Assembly: GCF_004362825.1 (NCBI RefSeq)
Contig: NZ_SNXZ01000001.1
Location: forward strand, 372,001 to 436,000
Source of the DNA: Labedaea rhizosphaerae
GTDB lineage: Bacteria > Actinomycetota > Actinomycetes > Mycobacteriales > Pseudonocardiaceae
Length of the DNA stretch: 64,000 nucleotides
Direction: 5' to 3'
The position numbers and the translations under genes are program-made. Under the pieces are notes generated by a model. That model worked only from the letters and a program-made list of their open reading frames with translations, had not been told where the DNA came from and made no database searches. This document shows positions 26,798 to 52,709 of the stretch, one piece after another (position 1 is the stretch's first letter; each line of letters begins with the position of its first letter).

Positions 26798-27679
26798 ATG
26801 ACTGGACCGGTGACGAGGAACCTCGGTGACTTCTCTGTCAACCGCGTCGGCTTCGGCGCGATGCGACTGGCCCAGCGGGGCACGGCCCTCATCCCCGATG
26901 CGGTGCCCCGCGACCGTGCCGAGGCCATCACGGTGTTGCGCAAGGCCGTCGAGCTCGGCGTCGACCACATCGACACGGCGTCGTTCTACTTCTCCCCCGC
27001 GCACGGCGCCAACGAGCTGATCCACGATGCTTTGGCGCCATATCCGGATAATCTGGTCATCGCGACCAAAGTCGGACCGCGCCGGGACGCCGCCGGCGGA
27101 TGGCTGCCGCAAGCGACACCGGCGCAGTTGCGTGGTGAGGTCGAGCGGAACCTGCGTGAGCTCGGCCTCGACACGCTGGACGTGGTGAATCTGCGCCAGT
27201 CCGGAATGGACTCGGTGGCCGAGCACTTCGGGGTGCTGGCCGAACTGCGCACGGCCGGGCTGATCCGGCACCTGGGGCTCTCCAACGTGAAGCGCGAACA
27301 TGTTGCGCAGGCACAGGAGATTGCTCCGGTGGTGTGCGTGCAGAACTCCTACGGCCTCGGGCACCGGCCCCAGCAGGACGAGTTCGTGCGGGCGTGTGCC
27401 GAACAGGGCATCGCCTATGTGCCGTTCTTCGCGATCGCGGGCGCCGGCCGGGAAGCGGGTGCCGTGCAAGCAGAGGCCGAGGCGGTGCTGACCGTCGCGA
27501 AGGAGCACGATGCCACACCGGCCCAGGTCCGACTGGCCTGGGCGCTGCACCAGGGCCCGAACGTGCTGGTGATCCCGGGCACCGGCGACCCGGGACACCT
27601 GGCCGAAAACGTTGCGGCGGGCGAACTCCGGCTGAGCGCGGACGATCTGGAGTTGCTCGCGGAGGTCCACCGGGCATGA
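26798..27679 (+). CDS. Aldo/keto reductase family oxidoreductase
   Basis: A 293-residue (beta/alpha)8 NADPH-dependent oxidoreductase. It shows DHIDTASFYFSP (the Asp and Tyr of the catalytic tetrad), VIATKVGPRR (the Lys), ERNLRELGLDTLDVVNLR, HLGLSNVKREHV and a C-terminal VIPGTGDPGHLAENV that contacts the cofactor. The fourth tetrad residue, usually His in an LH-x-x-D context, is replaced in VVNLRQSG, a variation seen in some subfamilies. The ATG at 26798 lies directly after a terminator hairpin with no strong ribosome site; a GTG about 12 bp on (MTRNLGDF) is an alternative. Its substrate and link to the cluster are unknown. Confidence 0.87.
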   Translation: MTGPVTRNLGDFSVNRVGFGAMRLAQRGTALIPDAVPRDRAEAITVLRKAVELGVDHIDTASFYFSPAHGANELIHDALAPYPDNLVIATKVGPRRDAAGGWLPQATPAQLRGEVERNLRELGLDTLDVVNLRQSGMDSVAEHFGVLAELRTAGLIRHLGLSNVKREHVAQAQEIAPVVCVQNSYGLGHRPQQDEFVRACAEQGIAYVPFFAIAGAGREAGAVQAEAEAVLTVAKEHDATPAQVRLAWALHQGPNVLVIPGTGDPGHLAENVAAGELRLSADDLELLAEVHRA

Positions 27680-27715
27680 CGAAACGCCCAGCCGCGTGGA
27701 AGGCTGGGCGTTTCG
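27680..27715. terminator. Bidirectional terminator between AKR and ferredoxin reductase genes
   Basis: CGAAACGCCCAGCC (27680-27693) pairs perfectly with GGCTGGGCGTTTCG (27702-27715) around an 8-nt loop. It lies between convergent stop codons and would also end the long PKS/ferredoxin-reductase transcript. Confidence 0.88.
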
Positions 27716-27726
27716 TGCACAGGGTT

Positions 27727-28905
27727 TCAGGCGGCGATGCGCTCCTCCTTCCCGATCTGGGGCCGGAACGTCTTCAGTCCCTTGATCGTGTTCCACCCAA
27801 CGCAACCAACAATGCGACCCCGGCTGCGATACACAGCCGAGAACGTGCCCTCCGCAAAAGAGCCATGCACTACCTCCACATCGGCATCAGAAGCACACCA
27901 ACCAAACGTCTGGATCTTCGCGTCGTACTGGTCGGACCAGCCGAACGGAATCTGGGTGAACGGGCGCGTGTCGCCGTCCAGCAGGTTCCCGGCGGCGGCC
28001 ATGGCCATCTGCGCGGCGTTGGTGCGCAACTCGATGCGCACCCGGCCGCCGTGCAGCGCGTGCGGGAAGTTCGCCACGTCACCGGCCGCGTAGATGCCGG
28101 GCGCCGCCTTGCAGAACTCGTCGACCAGCAGTCCGTCGCCGATGTCCAAACCGGACGAGCGCAGCCACTCGGTGTTCGGCACCGAGCCGATGGCGACCAC
28201 CACGACGTCCGCGGGGATCGTCATGCCGTCCGCCAGCTGGACGCCGGTGACCCGGCCCTGGGTCTGCTGCATGCCGGTGACGTGCCGGCGCAGCACCAGG
28301 TTCACGCCGTGCTCGCGGTGAAACGCCGCCGCGTGCTCGCCGACCACCGGGCCCACCTGGTGGAAGAGCGGCGTCGGGTTCGTGTCGATCAGCGTGGTTT
28401 CCAGACCCAGCCCGCGTGACGTGGCGGCGATCTCGGAGCCGAGGTACCCGGCGCCGATCACCGCCACCCGCGGCGAGCCGTTGGTCAGCTGTGCCCGCAG
28501 GGCGAGCGAGTCGTCGAGGGTGCGCAGCACGTGCACGCCCGCGATGTCGTTGCCCCACGGCAGCCGGCGCGGCCGGATGCCGGTGGCGATGACCGCGGCG
28601 TCGTAGTGCAGGTTCTCCCCCGACGCCAGGCTGATCGTGCGGGCTTCCTGGTCCAGCGCCGTGGCGCGGGAACCGAAGCGCAACTCCACGTCGATCGCCG
28701 ACAGCGCGTCGGCCGAACGCAGCAGGGTCTGGTCGGTGGTCATGTCGCCGGCGAGCAGGCCCTTCGACAACGGCGGGCGGTCGTACGGGACGTGCGGCTC
28801 GTCCCCGACGAGGGTCAGGTGACCCTCATAACCCTTGTTGCGCAACGATTCCACGGCCGTGAGCCCGGCAGCCGAAGCACCGACTACGACGATGTTTTTC
28901 ACCAT
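27727..28905 (-). CDS. FAD-dependent ferredoxin reductase
   Basis: A 392-residue flavoprotein. The N-terminal FAD motif is VVGASAAGLTAVESL, the internal NAD(P)H motif is VAVIGAGYLGSEIAA near residue 145, and GIYAAGDVANFP near 275 is the second FAD contact; the C-terminus has the ferredoxin-reductase domain. It resembles the NADH-dependent reductases that feed electrons through a ferredoxin to bacterial P450s. It starts 17 bp after the stop of a PKS gene with a GGAGG box and is therefore the last gene of the PKS operon. The likely partners, a [3Fe-4S] ferredoxin (56065) and a P450 (56462), are in another operon about 28 kb away. Confidence 0.92.
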   Translation of the reverse strand: MVKNIVVVGASAAGLTAVESLRNKGYEGHLTLVGDEPHVPYDRPPLSKGLLAGDMTTDQTLLRSADALSAIDVELRFGSRATALDQEARTISLASGENLHYDAAVIATGIRPRRLPWGNDIAGVHVLRTLDDSLALRAQLTNGSPRVAVIGAGYLGSEIAATSRGLGLETTLIDTNPTPLFHQVGPVVGEHAAAFHREHGVNLVLRRHVTGMQQTQGRVTGVQLADGMTIPADVVVVAIGSVPNTEWLRSSGLDIGDGLLVDEFCKAAPGIYAAGDVANFPHALHGGRVRIELRTNAAQMAMAAAGNLLDGDTRPFTQIPFGWSDQYDAKIQTFGWCASDADVEVVHGSFAEGTFSAVYRSRGRIVGCVGWNTIKGLKTFRPQIGKEERIAA

Positions 28906-28922
28906 GATGTCCTCCGGGTGCT

Positions 28923-31900
28923 TCAGCCGATTGATTCCAGGTCGCCGAACTCGTTGTCCAGCAACGAGAACAGCTCGTCCGCGGTCGCGTCGCTGAGCGC
29001 GTCCGCCTGCTCCTCGACACCGAAGAGCAGCTCACGCACGTGCCCGGCCAGTTCCTGCGCCGATGGGTAGTCGAAGATCACCGTCGGGGGCAGCCGCTTG
29101 CCGGTGGCCGCCCCGAGCCGGTTGCGCAGTTCGAGCGCGGTCAGCGAGTCGAAGCCGATGTCCAGGAAGCCGCGGTCGGGCTCGATCGCGTCCGGCCCGT
29201 CGTGGCCGAGCACGGCGGCCGCGTGGGTGCGGACCAGCTCGAGCATCGCCTTGGTCTTCTCCTCGCTGGACGCCGACGCGTACTGCGCGGCGAGGTCCAC
29301 CGGACCCGAGTCCGCGGCCGCCCGGTGCTGGCGCGCCGGTCCCCGCACCAGACCCCGCAGCAGCGCCGGGAGCTCGTCGGAGCGGGAGCGCAACGTGCCG
29401 GTGTCGACCCGCAGCGGCACCAGGTTCGCCTTGCCCGAGTCGAGCGACGCGTCGAACAGGGCCAGGGCTTCCTCGACCGCCAGCGCCGGCAGGCCGCGGG
29501 CGGCCATCAGGCGGGTGTCCTCTTCGACGTCCTCGATCAGCCCGGTCCGCACGCCCCACATGCCGAACGCCATCGCGGTGGCCGGCAAGCCCTGTGCGTG
29601 CCGGTGCGCCGCGAGCGCGTCGAGGAACACGTTGGCCGCCGCGTAGTTGGCCTGGCCGGCCGCGAGCACCATGCCGCCCGCCGAGGAGAACATCGCGAAG
29701 AACGCGAGGTCCTTGTCCGCGGTCAGCTCGTGCAGGTGCCAAGCGGCGTCGGCCTTGGGGGCGAGCACGGCGTCGAACTGCCCGGGCGTCATCGCGCCGA
29801 TCAGGTTGTTGTCGCCCACCCCGGCCACGTGCACGACACCGATCAGGTTGTTGACTGAGTCAACCAACGCCGACACCGCGGCCCGGTCGGCCACGTCGCA
29901 CGCGGCCACCGTGACCTCGGCACCCAGGCCGGTCAGCTCCTCGACCAGCTCGGTCGCGCCCGGCGCGGCGGAACCGCGGCGGCTGGTCAGCACCAGCCGC
30001 TTGACGCCCCGCTCGGTCACCAGGTGCCGGGCCAGGATGGCGCCGATGCCGCCCGTGCCACCGGTGACGAGCACCGCACCGCCGGCGTCGATCGCGACCG
30101 GCGCACCACCTCCGTCCACCTTGGACAGACGCGGCACGCTCACCACGCCGGACCGCAGCGCCAGCTCCGGTTCACCCGTGGCCAACGCGGCCTCGAGCGC
30201 CGACGCGGACTCGTCCGAGCCATCGGTGTCGACCAGCTGGAACCGGCCCGGGTTCTCCGCCTGCGCGGCCCGCACCAAACCCCAGACCGGAGCCTGGCCC
30301 AAATCCACGGCCTCGTCCCCGACGACCGCGCCACCCGTGGTGACCACGGCGAGCGTCGCGTCGGCGAACCGGTCGGCCGCAAGGAACTCCTGCAGCACCG
30401 CGAGCACCTCGTGGGTGGCCGACCGCACGCCCTCCAGCACCGGACCGTCGAAGGCCGGGACCGTGAAGACGACTCGCCCGGAGACCGGCCCGGACGGCGC
30501 CGAAGACCAAGCCGTGCAAGGCGAGGCGTCGCCGACCGGGATCTGGTCCCAGCCGATGCCGTAGAGCGAGTCCAGGTTGCCGCCCGCCAGCTGCTCGGCC
30601 GACACCGGCCGGAACACCAGCGACCCCACGGTGGCGACCGGCCGCCCGGCCGCGTCGGTCATCGACATGGTCAGAGTGTCGTCGGCGATGCGGCTCAGGC
30701 GGACCCGCAACGCGTTCGCGCCGACCGCGTGCAGCGACACGTCCGACCACGCGAACGGCAGTTCGGTGTCCTCCTCGCCGGTGATGTCGTCGCCGACGCC
30801 GAGGGCGTGCATGGCCGCGTCGAGCAGGGCCGGGTGGATCCCGAACCGTGCGGCGTCGGCGTGGGCGTGCTCGGGCAACGACACCTCGGCGAAGACCTCC
30901 TCGCCGCGCCGCCACATCCGCTTCAGACCCTGGAACACCGGGCCGTAGCCGTAGCCCTGCTGGAAGAGCAGGCCGTACGGGTCGTCCGGCGTGACGTCGG
31001 TGGCGCCCTCGGGCGGCCAGGTGCTGAAGTCTGTTACATCAGTCAACAAGCTTTCCGGCCGTGAACCGAGTAAACCATCGGCGTGCAGGATCCACGGGGT
31101 GTCGGCGTCGGCCTGCTCCCGCGAGTAGATCCGCACGGTGCGCCCGCCCACCGGGTCCGGCGCGCCGACGATGACCTGCAACGCCACCCCGCCCGTCGCG
31201 GGCAGGACCAGCGGAGCTTGCAACGTCAGCTCCTCCAGCACCGGGCAGCCGACCTGGTCGCCCGCGTGCGCCGCCAGCTCCACGAAACCCGTGCCGGGCA
31301 ACAGGACGCTGCCCAGGATGTCGTGGTCGGCGACCCAGGCGTGCGAGTCCAGCGACAGCCGGCCGGTGAGCAGCAGGCCGTCGGTGTCGGGCAGCGCGAT
31401 CGCCGAACCGAGCAGCGGGTGGTCCACGGCGACCTGGCCGACACCGCTGACGTCACCGGACTTGAGCTCCTCCATCCAGTAGCGCTTGCGCTGGAAGGCG
31501 TAGGTCGGCAGCCCGGTCGCGCGGGCGCCGGTGCCGGCGTAGAACGCCTTCCAGTCGACCTTCACGCCCGAGGCGTACAGGTGCCCGATGCCGGCGACCG
31601 CGGTCGCCACCTCCGGCCGGTTGCGCCGCAACACCGGTGCCACGACGGTGTTGTCGTCGTCGAGGGTTTGGCGAGCCATCCCGGTGAGGATCCCGTCGGG
31701 ACCGAGCTCCAGGAACCGCTGGACCCCGCGACCGCGCAGGAACGCGATGCCGTCGGCGAACCGGACGGCCTCCCGCACGTGCCGCACCCAGTAGCCGGCG
31801 GTGGCGACCTCGTCGGTGATGGTGCCGGTGACGTTGGAGACGACCGGGATCCGCGGCTTGGCGTAGGACAGCGCCGCGGCGATCTTGCCGAAGCCCGCGA

Positions 31901-34166
31901 GCATCGGCTCCATCAACGCCGAGTGGAACGCGTGCGACACCTTGAGCCGGGTGGTCTTGCGACCCTCCGCCTCGAAGTGCCCGGCCACCGCCAAAGCGGC
32001 TTCCTCGGTGCCGGAGACCACAATGGACTGCGGCCCGTTGATGGCGGCGATGCCGACGCCCTCGGTCAACCGCGGGCTGACTTCGTCCTCGGTGGCCTGG
32101 ATCGCGATCATGGCGCCACCGCTGGGCAGCGCCTGCATCAGGCGACCGCGGGCGGCGACCAGCACGGCGGCGTGCCCCAGCGACAGGACCCCGGCGACGT
32201 GCGCGGCGGCCAACTCGCCGATGGAGTGCCCGGCCACGTAGTCCGGCCGCACGCCCCACGACTCGACGAGCCGGTACAGCGCGACCTCGATCGCGAAGAG
32301 CGAGGTCTGCGTGTACGCGGTCTGGGCCAGCAGGTCGGCGTCGGCGCCCCACATGACCTCCCGCAAAGGCCGGTCCATGTGCTTGTCCAGCTCGTCGACC
32401 ACCTCGTCGAACGCGGTCGCGAAGGCCGGGAACGCGTCGTAGAGCTCCTTGCCCATGCCGATGCGCTGCGCGCCCTGCCCGGTGAACAGGAACGCCGACG
32501 AGACCCGGTTGCCCGCGACGGCTTGGGTCACATTGGCCGCGGGGTTGCCTTCGGCGAGCGAGGTGATCCCGCGGAGCACCTCGTCGCGGTCGGCGCCGGT
32601 GATCACGGCGCGGTGCTCGTGCACGGCACGCGTGGTGACCGACGAGTACCCGACGTCGACGATCCGGGTGTCGTCCGGCTTGGCGGCCAGGTACGACGCC
32701 CAGTGCTTCGCTTGCGCGGCAAGGGCTTCCGGGCTGCGTGCGGACAGCACCACCGGGACGGCGGGCAGCTCCCGCTCGGCCTCGGAAGCGGAAGACTCGA
32801 CCGGCGGCGCCTGCTCGACGATCACGTGCGCGTTGGTGCCGCTGATGCCGAACGACGACACCCCGGCCCGGCGGGGGCGACCGGTCTCGGGCCACGGCGT
32901 GTTCTCCCGGACCAGCTCGACCGCGCCGGCCTCCCAGTCGACCTTGGGGTTGGCCTCGTCGAGGTGCAACGTCTTCGGCAGCTGGCCGTGTTGCATGGCG
33001 AGCACGACCTTGATGACGCCGCCTACGCCGGCCGCGGCCTGCGTGTGGGCCAGGTTCGACTTCAGCGAACCGAGCAGCAGCGGCTTCCCGTTCTCGCCGC
33101 GGTCCTTGCCGTAGGTGGCGAGCACCGCCTGGGCCTCGATCGGGTCGCCGAGGCTGGTGCCGGTGCCGTGCGCCTCCACGAAGTCCACTTCGGACGGTTC
33201 AAGGTGCGCCGCGGCCAGCGCCGCCTTGATCACCCGCTGCTGCGAGGGACCGTTCGGCGTGGTGATGCCGCTGGACGCGCCGTCCTGGTTGAGCGCGCTG
33301 CCGGGGATCACCGCGAGCACGTGGTGCCCCGCCTTGCGGGCGTCGGACAGGCGCTCCAGCACGATCACGCCGACGCCTTCGGAGCAGCCGGTGCCGTCGG
33401 CGTCCGCCGAGAACGACTTGCACCGGCCGTCCGCGGCCATGCCGCGCTGGTAGCTGAAGTAGATGAACATGTCCGGCTCGGTCATCACCGTGACGCCGCC
33501 GGCGAGGGCGAGGTCGATCTCCCCGCGCCGCAACGCCTGCGTGGCCCAGTGGATGCCGACCAGCGACGACGAGCAGGCCGTGTCGATGGTGACCGCAGGC
33601 CCCTCGAGCCCCAGGGTGAACGCCACCCGGCCGGTGACCAAGCTGCCGTCTGACGTGCCCGGCCCGTAGTCGTGGTACATGACGCCGCCGTACACGCCGG
33701 TCTTGCTGCCCTTCAACGACGCCGGGTCGATGCCGGAGCGTTCCAGTGCGGTGTACGAGGTTTCCAGCAGCAGGCGCTGCTGCGGGTCCATCGACAACGC
33801 CTCACGCGGGGAGATCCCGAAGAAGTCGGGATCGAAATCCGCGCAGTCGTAGAGGAACCCGCCCTCGTTGGTGATGGACTTGCCCAGCTTCCCCGGTTCC
33901 GGGTCGTAGATGTTGGCGAGGTCCCAGCCCCGGTCGGTCGGGAACGGCGAGACGCCGTCCCGGCCGTTGATCACCAGGTCCCACAGCTCCTCGGGTGAGT
34001 TGGCCCCACCCGGGTACTTGCACGCCATCCCGACGATGGCGATGGGCTCCTCGGTCTTGACCTTGCCCGATTCGCTTTCCAGCTTGGTGTTCTGCTGGCG
34101 GAGGCGCTCGGTCTCCAGCATCGACTTGCGGAGGGCTTCCACCAACTGTTCGACAGACGTTTCCAT
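28923..34166 (-). CDS. Type I modular PKS, module 4: KS-AT(malonyl)-DH-KR-ACP
   Basis: A 1747-residue single module. The ATG at 34166 ([15 protein letters not shown]) has GGAGG 9 bp upstream and lies 16 bp after the previous PKS stop; the reading frame stays open further up but enters that gene. The N-terminal coiled coil ([12 protein letters not shown]) is a docking helix of a different type from the other downstream PKSs and matches the end of the 5314-residue protein. KS from residue 35; AT GHSIGE near 644 and HAFH near 741; [12 protein letters not shown] near 949 and LDAAMH; KR GGTGGIG near 1362 with GDN in place of LDD and an intact YAAAN; ACP near 1672. Expected product: a double bond. 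Leu1032 is a TTA codon, inside a low-GC patch with a 15-bp repeat. Confidence 0.96.
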   Translation of the reverse strand: METSVEQLVEALRKSMLETERLRQQNTKLESESGKVKTEEPIAIVGMACKYPGGANSPEELWDLVINGRDGVSPFPTDRGWDLANIYDPEPGKLGKSITNEGGFLYDCADFDPDFFGISPREALSMDPQQRLLLETSYTALERSGIDPASLKGSKTGVYGGVMYHDYGPGTSDGSLVTGRVAFTLGLEGPAVTIDTACSSSLVGIHWATQALRRGEIDLALAGGVTVMTEPDMFIYFSYQRGMAADGRCKSFSADADGTGCSEGVGVIVLERLSDARKAGHHVLAVIPGSALNQDGASSGITTPNGPSQQRVIKAALAAAHLEPSEVDFVEAHGTGTSLGDPIEAQAVLATYGKDRGENGKPLLLGSLKSNLAHTQAAAGVGGVIKVVLAMQHGQLPKTLHLDEANPKVDWEAGAVELVRENTPWPETGRPRRAGVSSFGISGTNAHVIVEQAPPVESSASEAERELPAVPVVLSARSPEALAAQAKHWASYLAAKPDDTRIVDVGYSSVTTRAVHEHRAVITGADRDEVLRGITSLAEGNPAANVTQAVAGNRVSSAFLFTGQGAQRIGMGKELYDAFPAFATAFDEVVDELDKHMDRPLREVMWGADADLLAQTAYTQTSLFAIEVALYRLVESWGVRPDYVAGHSIGELAAAHVAGVLSLGHAAVLVAARGRLMQALPSGGAMIAIQATEDEVSPRLTEGVGIAAINGPQSIVVSGTEEAALAVAGHFEAEGRKTTRLKVSHAFHSALMEPMLAGFGKIAAALSYAKPRIPVVSNVTGTITDEVATAGYWVRHVREAVRFADGIAFLRGRGVQRFLELGPDGILTGMARQTLDDDNTVVAPVLRRNRPEVATAVAGIGHLYASGVKVDWKAFYAGTGARATGLPTYAFQRKRYWMEELKSGDVSGVGQVAVDHPLLGSAIALPDTDGLLLTGRLSLDSHAWVADHDILGSVLLPGTGFVELAAHAGDQVGCPVLEELTLQAPLVLPATGGVALQVIVGAPDPVGGRTVRIYSREQADADTPWILHADGLLGSRPESLLTDVTDFSTWPPEGATDVTPDDPYGLLFQQGYGYGPVFQGLKRMWRRGEEVFAEVSLPEHAHADAARFGIHPALLDAAMHALGVGDDITGEEDTELPFAWSDVSLHAVGANALRVRLSRIADDTLTMSMTDAAGRPVATVGSLVFRPVSAEQLAGGNLDSLYGIGWDQIPVGDASPCTAWSSAPSGPVSGRVVFTVPAFDGPVLEGVRSATHEVLAVLQEFLAADRFADATLAVVTTGGAVVGDEAVDLGQAPVWGLVRAAQAENPGRFQLVDTDGSDESASALEAALATGEPELALRSGVVSVPRLSKVDGGGAPVAIDAGGAVLVTGGTGGIGAILARHLVTERGVKRLVLTSRRGSAAPGATELVEELTGLGAEVTVAACDVADRAAVSALVDSVNNLIGVVHVAGVGDNNLIGAMTPGQFDAVLAPKADAAWHLHELTADKDLAFFAMFSSAGGMVLAAGQANYAAANVFLDALAAHRHAQGLPATAMAFGMWGVRTGLIEDVEEDTRLMAARGLPALAVEEALALFDASLDSGKANLVPLRVDTGTLRSRSDELPALLRGLVRGPARQHRAAADSGPVDLAAQYASASSEEKTKAMLELVRTHAAAVLGHDGPDAIEPDRGFLDIGFDSLTALELRNRLGAATGKRLPPTVIFDYPSAQELAGHVRELLFGVEEQADALSDATADELFSLLDNEFGDLESIG
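29850..29864. repeat. 15-bp perfect palindrome, GTTGACTGAGTCAAC
   Basis: In the KR of module 4, encoding VDSVN. The arms GTTGACT/AGTCAAC are perfect around a central G. Confidence 0.75.
31033..31047. repeat. 15-bp repeat, GTTACATCAGTCAAC
   Basis: In the DH of module 4, encoding LLTDVT on the minus strand, in a low-GC patch that also contains a TTA codon (31071-31073). Confidence 0.6.
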
Positions 34167-34182
34167 GTCCCCTGACCTCCGC

Positions 34183-50127
<15,945 letters not shown>

Positions 50128-50321
50128 TTGTGCGCTCCACGCTTTCGACGTCCACTCATCGGCACATACCGGCCGAGCCACTAGAACCAAGGTAGATTTC
50201 GACTCGCGTCGAGCGCGCCCCTAGCGCACCCCTAGCGGACCGTTAAGAAAGAGGGGCTGCTTCGACCCGAACGGGCGATACCCATTGCCTTGCACGCAGG
50301 GCAACCAGGACGCTCCGAACC
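50128..50321. promoter_or_regulatory. Divergent intergenic region: PKS promoter and deaminase gene promoter
   Basis: This 194-bp gap contains no gene. On the minus strand it has two CGCTAGGGG copies 11 bp apart (50218-50237), a TACCTT about 22 bp downstream that may be a -10 box, and a 60-bp leader to the PKS ATG. No clear elements are seen for the plus-strand gene. Confidence 0.5.
50218..50237 (-). promoter_or_regulatory. CGCTAGGGG direct repeat (candidate activator site)
   Basis: Read on the minus strand, CGCTAGGGG occurs at 50237-50229 and again at 50226-50218, an 11-bp period. This matches the GCTAGGGGT repeat at 18356-18374 in sequence, period and distance to a possible -10 box. Confidence 0.5.
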
Positions 50322-50882
50322 GTGCGCAAATTCGTGGTTGCCGTCGTCGTGGCGGTGCTCGCGTGGATTTTCGTGGTGCCGAGCTGTTCGACCACGTTCG
50401 GCTGCGAGTCCGCACCCGCGACGGCCCACGCCGACAGCGGCAGCTGCCCGGACGACATCGACGAGGCGGCCGAGGACGCAGACTGGGCCGCCGACCGCAT
50501 CGCCTCGATCGAGGACGACCCCGTCACCACCGGCCTCCTCTACGACGAGGACGGCACAGAGATGCGGATCGAGTCCGGCGAGAGCGGCGATGCCTACGAC
50601 CTGGCCTTGGAATACCTGCAGGTCTATCCGAGCTCGGTTGTCGGCGACCAGCCGAAAGGCCGGCAGGCGGCCGGGCATGTGGAGAGCAAGGCCGCAGCTC
50701 TGATGCGGTCGGCCGGCCAGACCAGCGGTGTGCTGGTGATCAACCACCCGCGAGGGCCCTGCCCGTACGCATCGCGCGTCGGGTGCGGCGCAGCTATGCA
50801 GCTCATATTGCCCGAAGGAAGCACAATCACCGTGTGGTGGCCTGGCGGTCATCGGGCCTATCGAGGGAGAGCCGAAGGATGA
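50322..50882 (+). CDS. Exported SCP1.201-like deaminase (putative toxin)
   Basis: A 186-residue protein beginning at a GTG. Residues 4-20 are a hydrophobic signal or membrane segment followed by SC, a weak lipobox. Residues 65-176 match the SCP1.201-like deaminase pattern (the family of DddA): TTGLLYDEDG, a later zinc-site HVE (His119, Glu121) in HVESKAAALMR, then NHPRGPC ... GCGAAM (Cys147 and Cys155) and LPEGSTITVWWP. Such domains deaminate cytosine in nucleic acids and are usually the tips of polymorphic toxins; here the domain is almost alone behind a signal sequence. The next gene, of Imm1 type, overlaps its stop by 4 bp, which is the usual toxin-immunity pairing. Catalytic activity is inferred. 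Confidence 0.75.
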   Translation: MRKFVVAVVVAVLAWIFVVPSCSTTFGCESAPATAHADSGSCPDDIDEAAEDADWAADRIASIEDDPVTTGLLYDEDGTEMRIESGESGDAYDLALEYLQVYPSSVVGDQPKGRQAAGHVESKAAALMRSAGQTSGVLVINHPRGPCPYASRVGCGAAMQLILPEGSTITVWWPGGHRAYRGRAEG

Positions 50883-51343
50883 AGATCGAAGCCCGGGTCG
50901 GCGGCGATGGGGTCACGGCACCGCGCCTCGTCTCGACCTCGGCCGCCGACAGCGCCGCCATGATCGACCGGTTCCTTGCCGACCACCCGGAAGGCGTCAT
51001 GTTCGTCGAGGTGAAGCGTGATGACCCCCGTTCGTGGGACGAGTGGAAGGACGACCTCGAGGACATCGAGTACATGCACGTCGGAATGGCAGGCGATTGG
51101 GCAGCGGCTCAGTACGTCCGAGGCGGGTTCCGCGCCAAGCTCGACATCGCGAGCGTCCGGGCCACCCACAACCGCACGCCAAAAACAGAACCGGTGCCCT
51201 ACGACGAGGTGCTGAAGTGGTACTTCCCGCCGGAGACGGTCATCTCCCGTGAGCAGGTTCGACGGCTGATGATCCACTACGCCACCACCGGTGAGTGGCT
51301 CGACGAAATCCCGTCGCGCAACCACGATTACCTGGTCCGCTGA
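50879..51343 (+). CDS. Imm1-family immunity protein
   Basis: A 154-residue cytoplasmic protein. Its ATG overlaps the TGA of the deaminase gene (ATGA), so the two are translationally coupled; GAAGG just upstream supports the start, and the longer frame reaching back to 50285 would run through the deaminase gene. The sequence has the Imm1 look: an N-terminal strand-rich part, a central LDIASVRATHN and PVPYDEVLKWYFPPETVISREQVRRLM, where Imm1 proteins typically carry the conserved DEhhxWhxpxxxhxxxxhh pattern. Imm1 is the common partner of SCP1.201-type deaminases, which it would neutralise by direct binding. No signal peptide is seen, as expected. Confidence 0.75.
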   Translation: MKIEARVGGDGVTAPRLVSTSAADSAAMIDRFLADHPEGVMFVEVKRDDPRSWDEWKDDLEDIEYMHVGMAGDWAAAQYVRGGFRAKLDIASVRATHNRTPKTEPVPYDEVLKWYFPPETVISREQVRRLMIHYATTGEWLDEIPSRNHDYLVR

Positions 51344-51350
51344 CAAGCAA

Positions 51351-51382
51351 GAAGGCGGCGGCCCGCCAGGGCCGCCGCCTTC
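51351..51382. terminator. Bidirectional terminator between imm1-like and glutamate mutase genes
   Basis: GAAGGCGGCGGCCC (51351-51364) pairs perfectly with GGGCCGCCGCCTTC (51369-51382) around a 4-nt loop, and flanking CAAGC/GCTTG extends the stem. It lies between convergent stops and ends the 8-kb starter operon. Confidence 0.9.
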
Positions 51383-51395
51383 GCTTGCACAGCAC

Positions 51396-52709
51396 TCACT
51401 CCGCGATCGTCAACGCCTCGCGGTCGAACTTCGTCCGCACGTAGGACAGGTCTTCCAGCAACCCCGTCGACGTCACCTTGCGGCTTCGCCCCGCACGCAC
51501 GAGGTGGCGCAACGGCAGCCCACCGAGCTCGGCCCACCGCAGCTTCCCGTCCGTGTCCAGGTAGCTGCGCGCCCGCCCGTTGTTGTCCGGGTGCACGCAG
51601 TACGGGATGTCCAGGTAGCCCTGCTTGAACGCCAGCTCCAGCGCCCGCCCGACGTCGGAGTCCAGGGACAACACGGCTTCCACCAGCGCCCGCGCCTCCG
51701 CGTACGTCTGGGTGTCCCCGAGCACGGCACCCGGCGACACGGCGGCGGCGACCCGGGAGGCGGACTCCAGGGCGGCCACGTTCTCCGCGATCGTCGGGAT
51801 GCGCCGGGACTCGGCCACCGTCTTCACGATGATCCGCTCCGACCCGGACCGCACCGCCAGCTCGGCGGCCTTGCCGAGCAGGCGGTACGCACCCTGGTCG
51901 GTGGCCGGGTAGACGCCCATGTACGCGTAGATCACGACGTGCCAGTTCTGCGTCGGCAGCAGCTCCGCGCACAACCGGCGCAGGGCGGCGACCGCCTCCA
52001 GGTCCTGTTCCATGTTCGTCTGCTGCGCATAACTCAGCGAAATGGATCTGATCCCGTGCTGGTAGAAGAACAACGCCTCCAGGAACGAAATCGCCACCAG
52101 CTCGCTGGGCGGGCACAACTGCCCGAGCATGCACCCGCCGAACGTTTCCAGGTGCGGCTGCACGCCGATTTCCCGCAACCGCGCGAAGACCTGCGTGCAC
52201 GACGCCCAGTTGCGGATGGATTGGGCCAGGGGCGTCCGGCCGTAAGGCAGGCAATACGACACCGGGCCACCTTCGGTGGCGTTGATCCACGCTTTCGCCA
52301 ACGCCTTGAAGATGTCGTTCGGCACGGCTGACCCGTGCCGGACCTGCACCGGGAAGGTGTCGTCGCGGATGCCTTCGAGCACGCCCTCGGTCACCGAGCG
52401 GTCGTAGCTGACGATCGGATAACCGTTGAGGGCTATGCCTTCCCGGAACGCGGTGTCGATCGCCGCCAGCTCCCCCACCCTGGTGTAGGAGTCCAGGGTG
52501 ATGGTGCCGACGGTCGTCGCTTTCGCCTGTTTCACCGCGGCCAGGCCGGCCCGCATCTGCGCGGGGTCCGAGAACCCCATGCGTGGCTGCACCACAAGGC
52601 CGCCCGATCCACCGTGCCGGCGCACGAACTCGCCGAAGTCGACCGGGCGGACCCGTGGTCCCACCGACGCGGAGCCGACCAGCCGACCAGGCAGGCCGGC
52701 CGTGCTCAC
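51396..52709 (-). CDS. Glutamate mutase large subunit (MutE-type, VinI-like)
   Basis: A 437-residue protein of the methylaspartate mutase E family. Recognisable segments are VVQPRMGFSDPAQMRAGL, TVGTITLDSYTRVGE, YPIVSYDR, QVRHGSAVP, ATEGGPVSYCLPYGRTPL and LETFGGCMLGQLCPPSELVAISFLE (as parts), which form the TIM barrel that holds the substrate over the cobalamin. With the small subunit it rearranges L-glutamate to (2S,3S)-3-methylaspartate using adenosylcobalamin. I start it at the GTG at 52709, which overlaps the small-subunit TGA (GTGA); an upstream open frame has no homology. In vicenistatin this reaction supplies the precursor of the 3-aminoisobutyrate starter. It is the last gene of the operon. 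Confidence 0.95.
   Translation of the reverse strand: MSTAGLPGRLVGSASVGPRVRPVDFGEFVRRHGGSGGLVVQPRMGFSDPAQMRAGLAAVKQAKATTVGTITLDSYTRVGELAAIDTAFREGIALNGYPIVSYDRSVTEGVLEGIRDDTFPVQVRHGSAVPNDIFKALAKAWINATEGGPVSYCLPYGRTPLAQSIRNWASCTQVFARLREIGVQPHLETFGGCMLGQLCPPSELVAISFLEALFFYQHGIRSISLSYAQQTNMEQDLEAVAALRRLCAELLPTQNWHVVIYAYMGVYPATDQGAYRLLGKAAELAVRSGSERIIVKTVAESRRIPTIAENVAALESASRVAAAVSPGAVLGDTQTYAEARALVEAVLSLDSDVGRALELAFKQGYLDIPYCVHPDNNGRARSYLDTDGKLRWAELGGLPLRHLVRAGRSRKVTSTGLLEDLSYVRTKFDREALTIAE

Noticed and set aside
24697-27679. SGNH hydrolase and aldo/keto reductase as pathway enzymes
   Set aside because: Each has its own terminator and neither fits a needed step. They are left as probable bystanders, though the reductase could be a tailoring enzyme.
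28923-34166. A thioesterase at the end of a PKS gene in the window
   Set aside because: All complete PKS proteins end in docking segments after the ACP; no GxSxG thioesterase domain was seen.
50285-51343. A 352-residue frame joining the immunity protein to an upstream segment
   Set aside because: Its first 200 residues are the out-of-frame reading of the deaminase gene, and the ATG at 50879 has a ribosome site and ATGA overlap.
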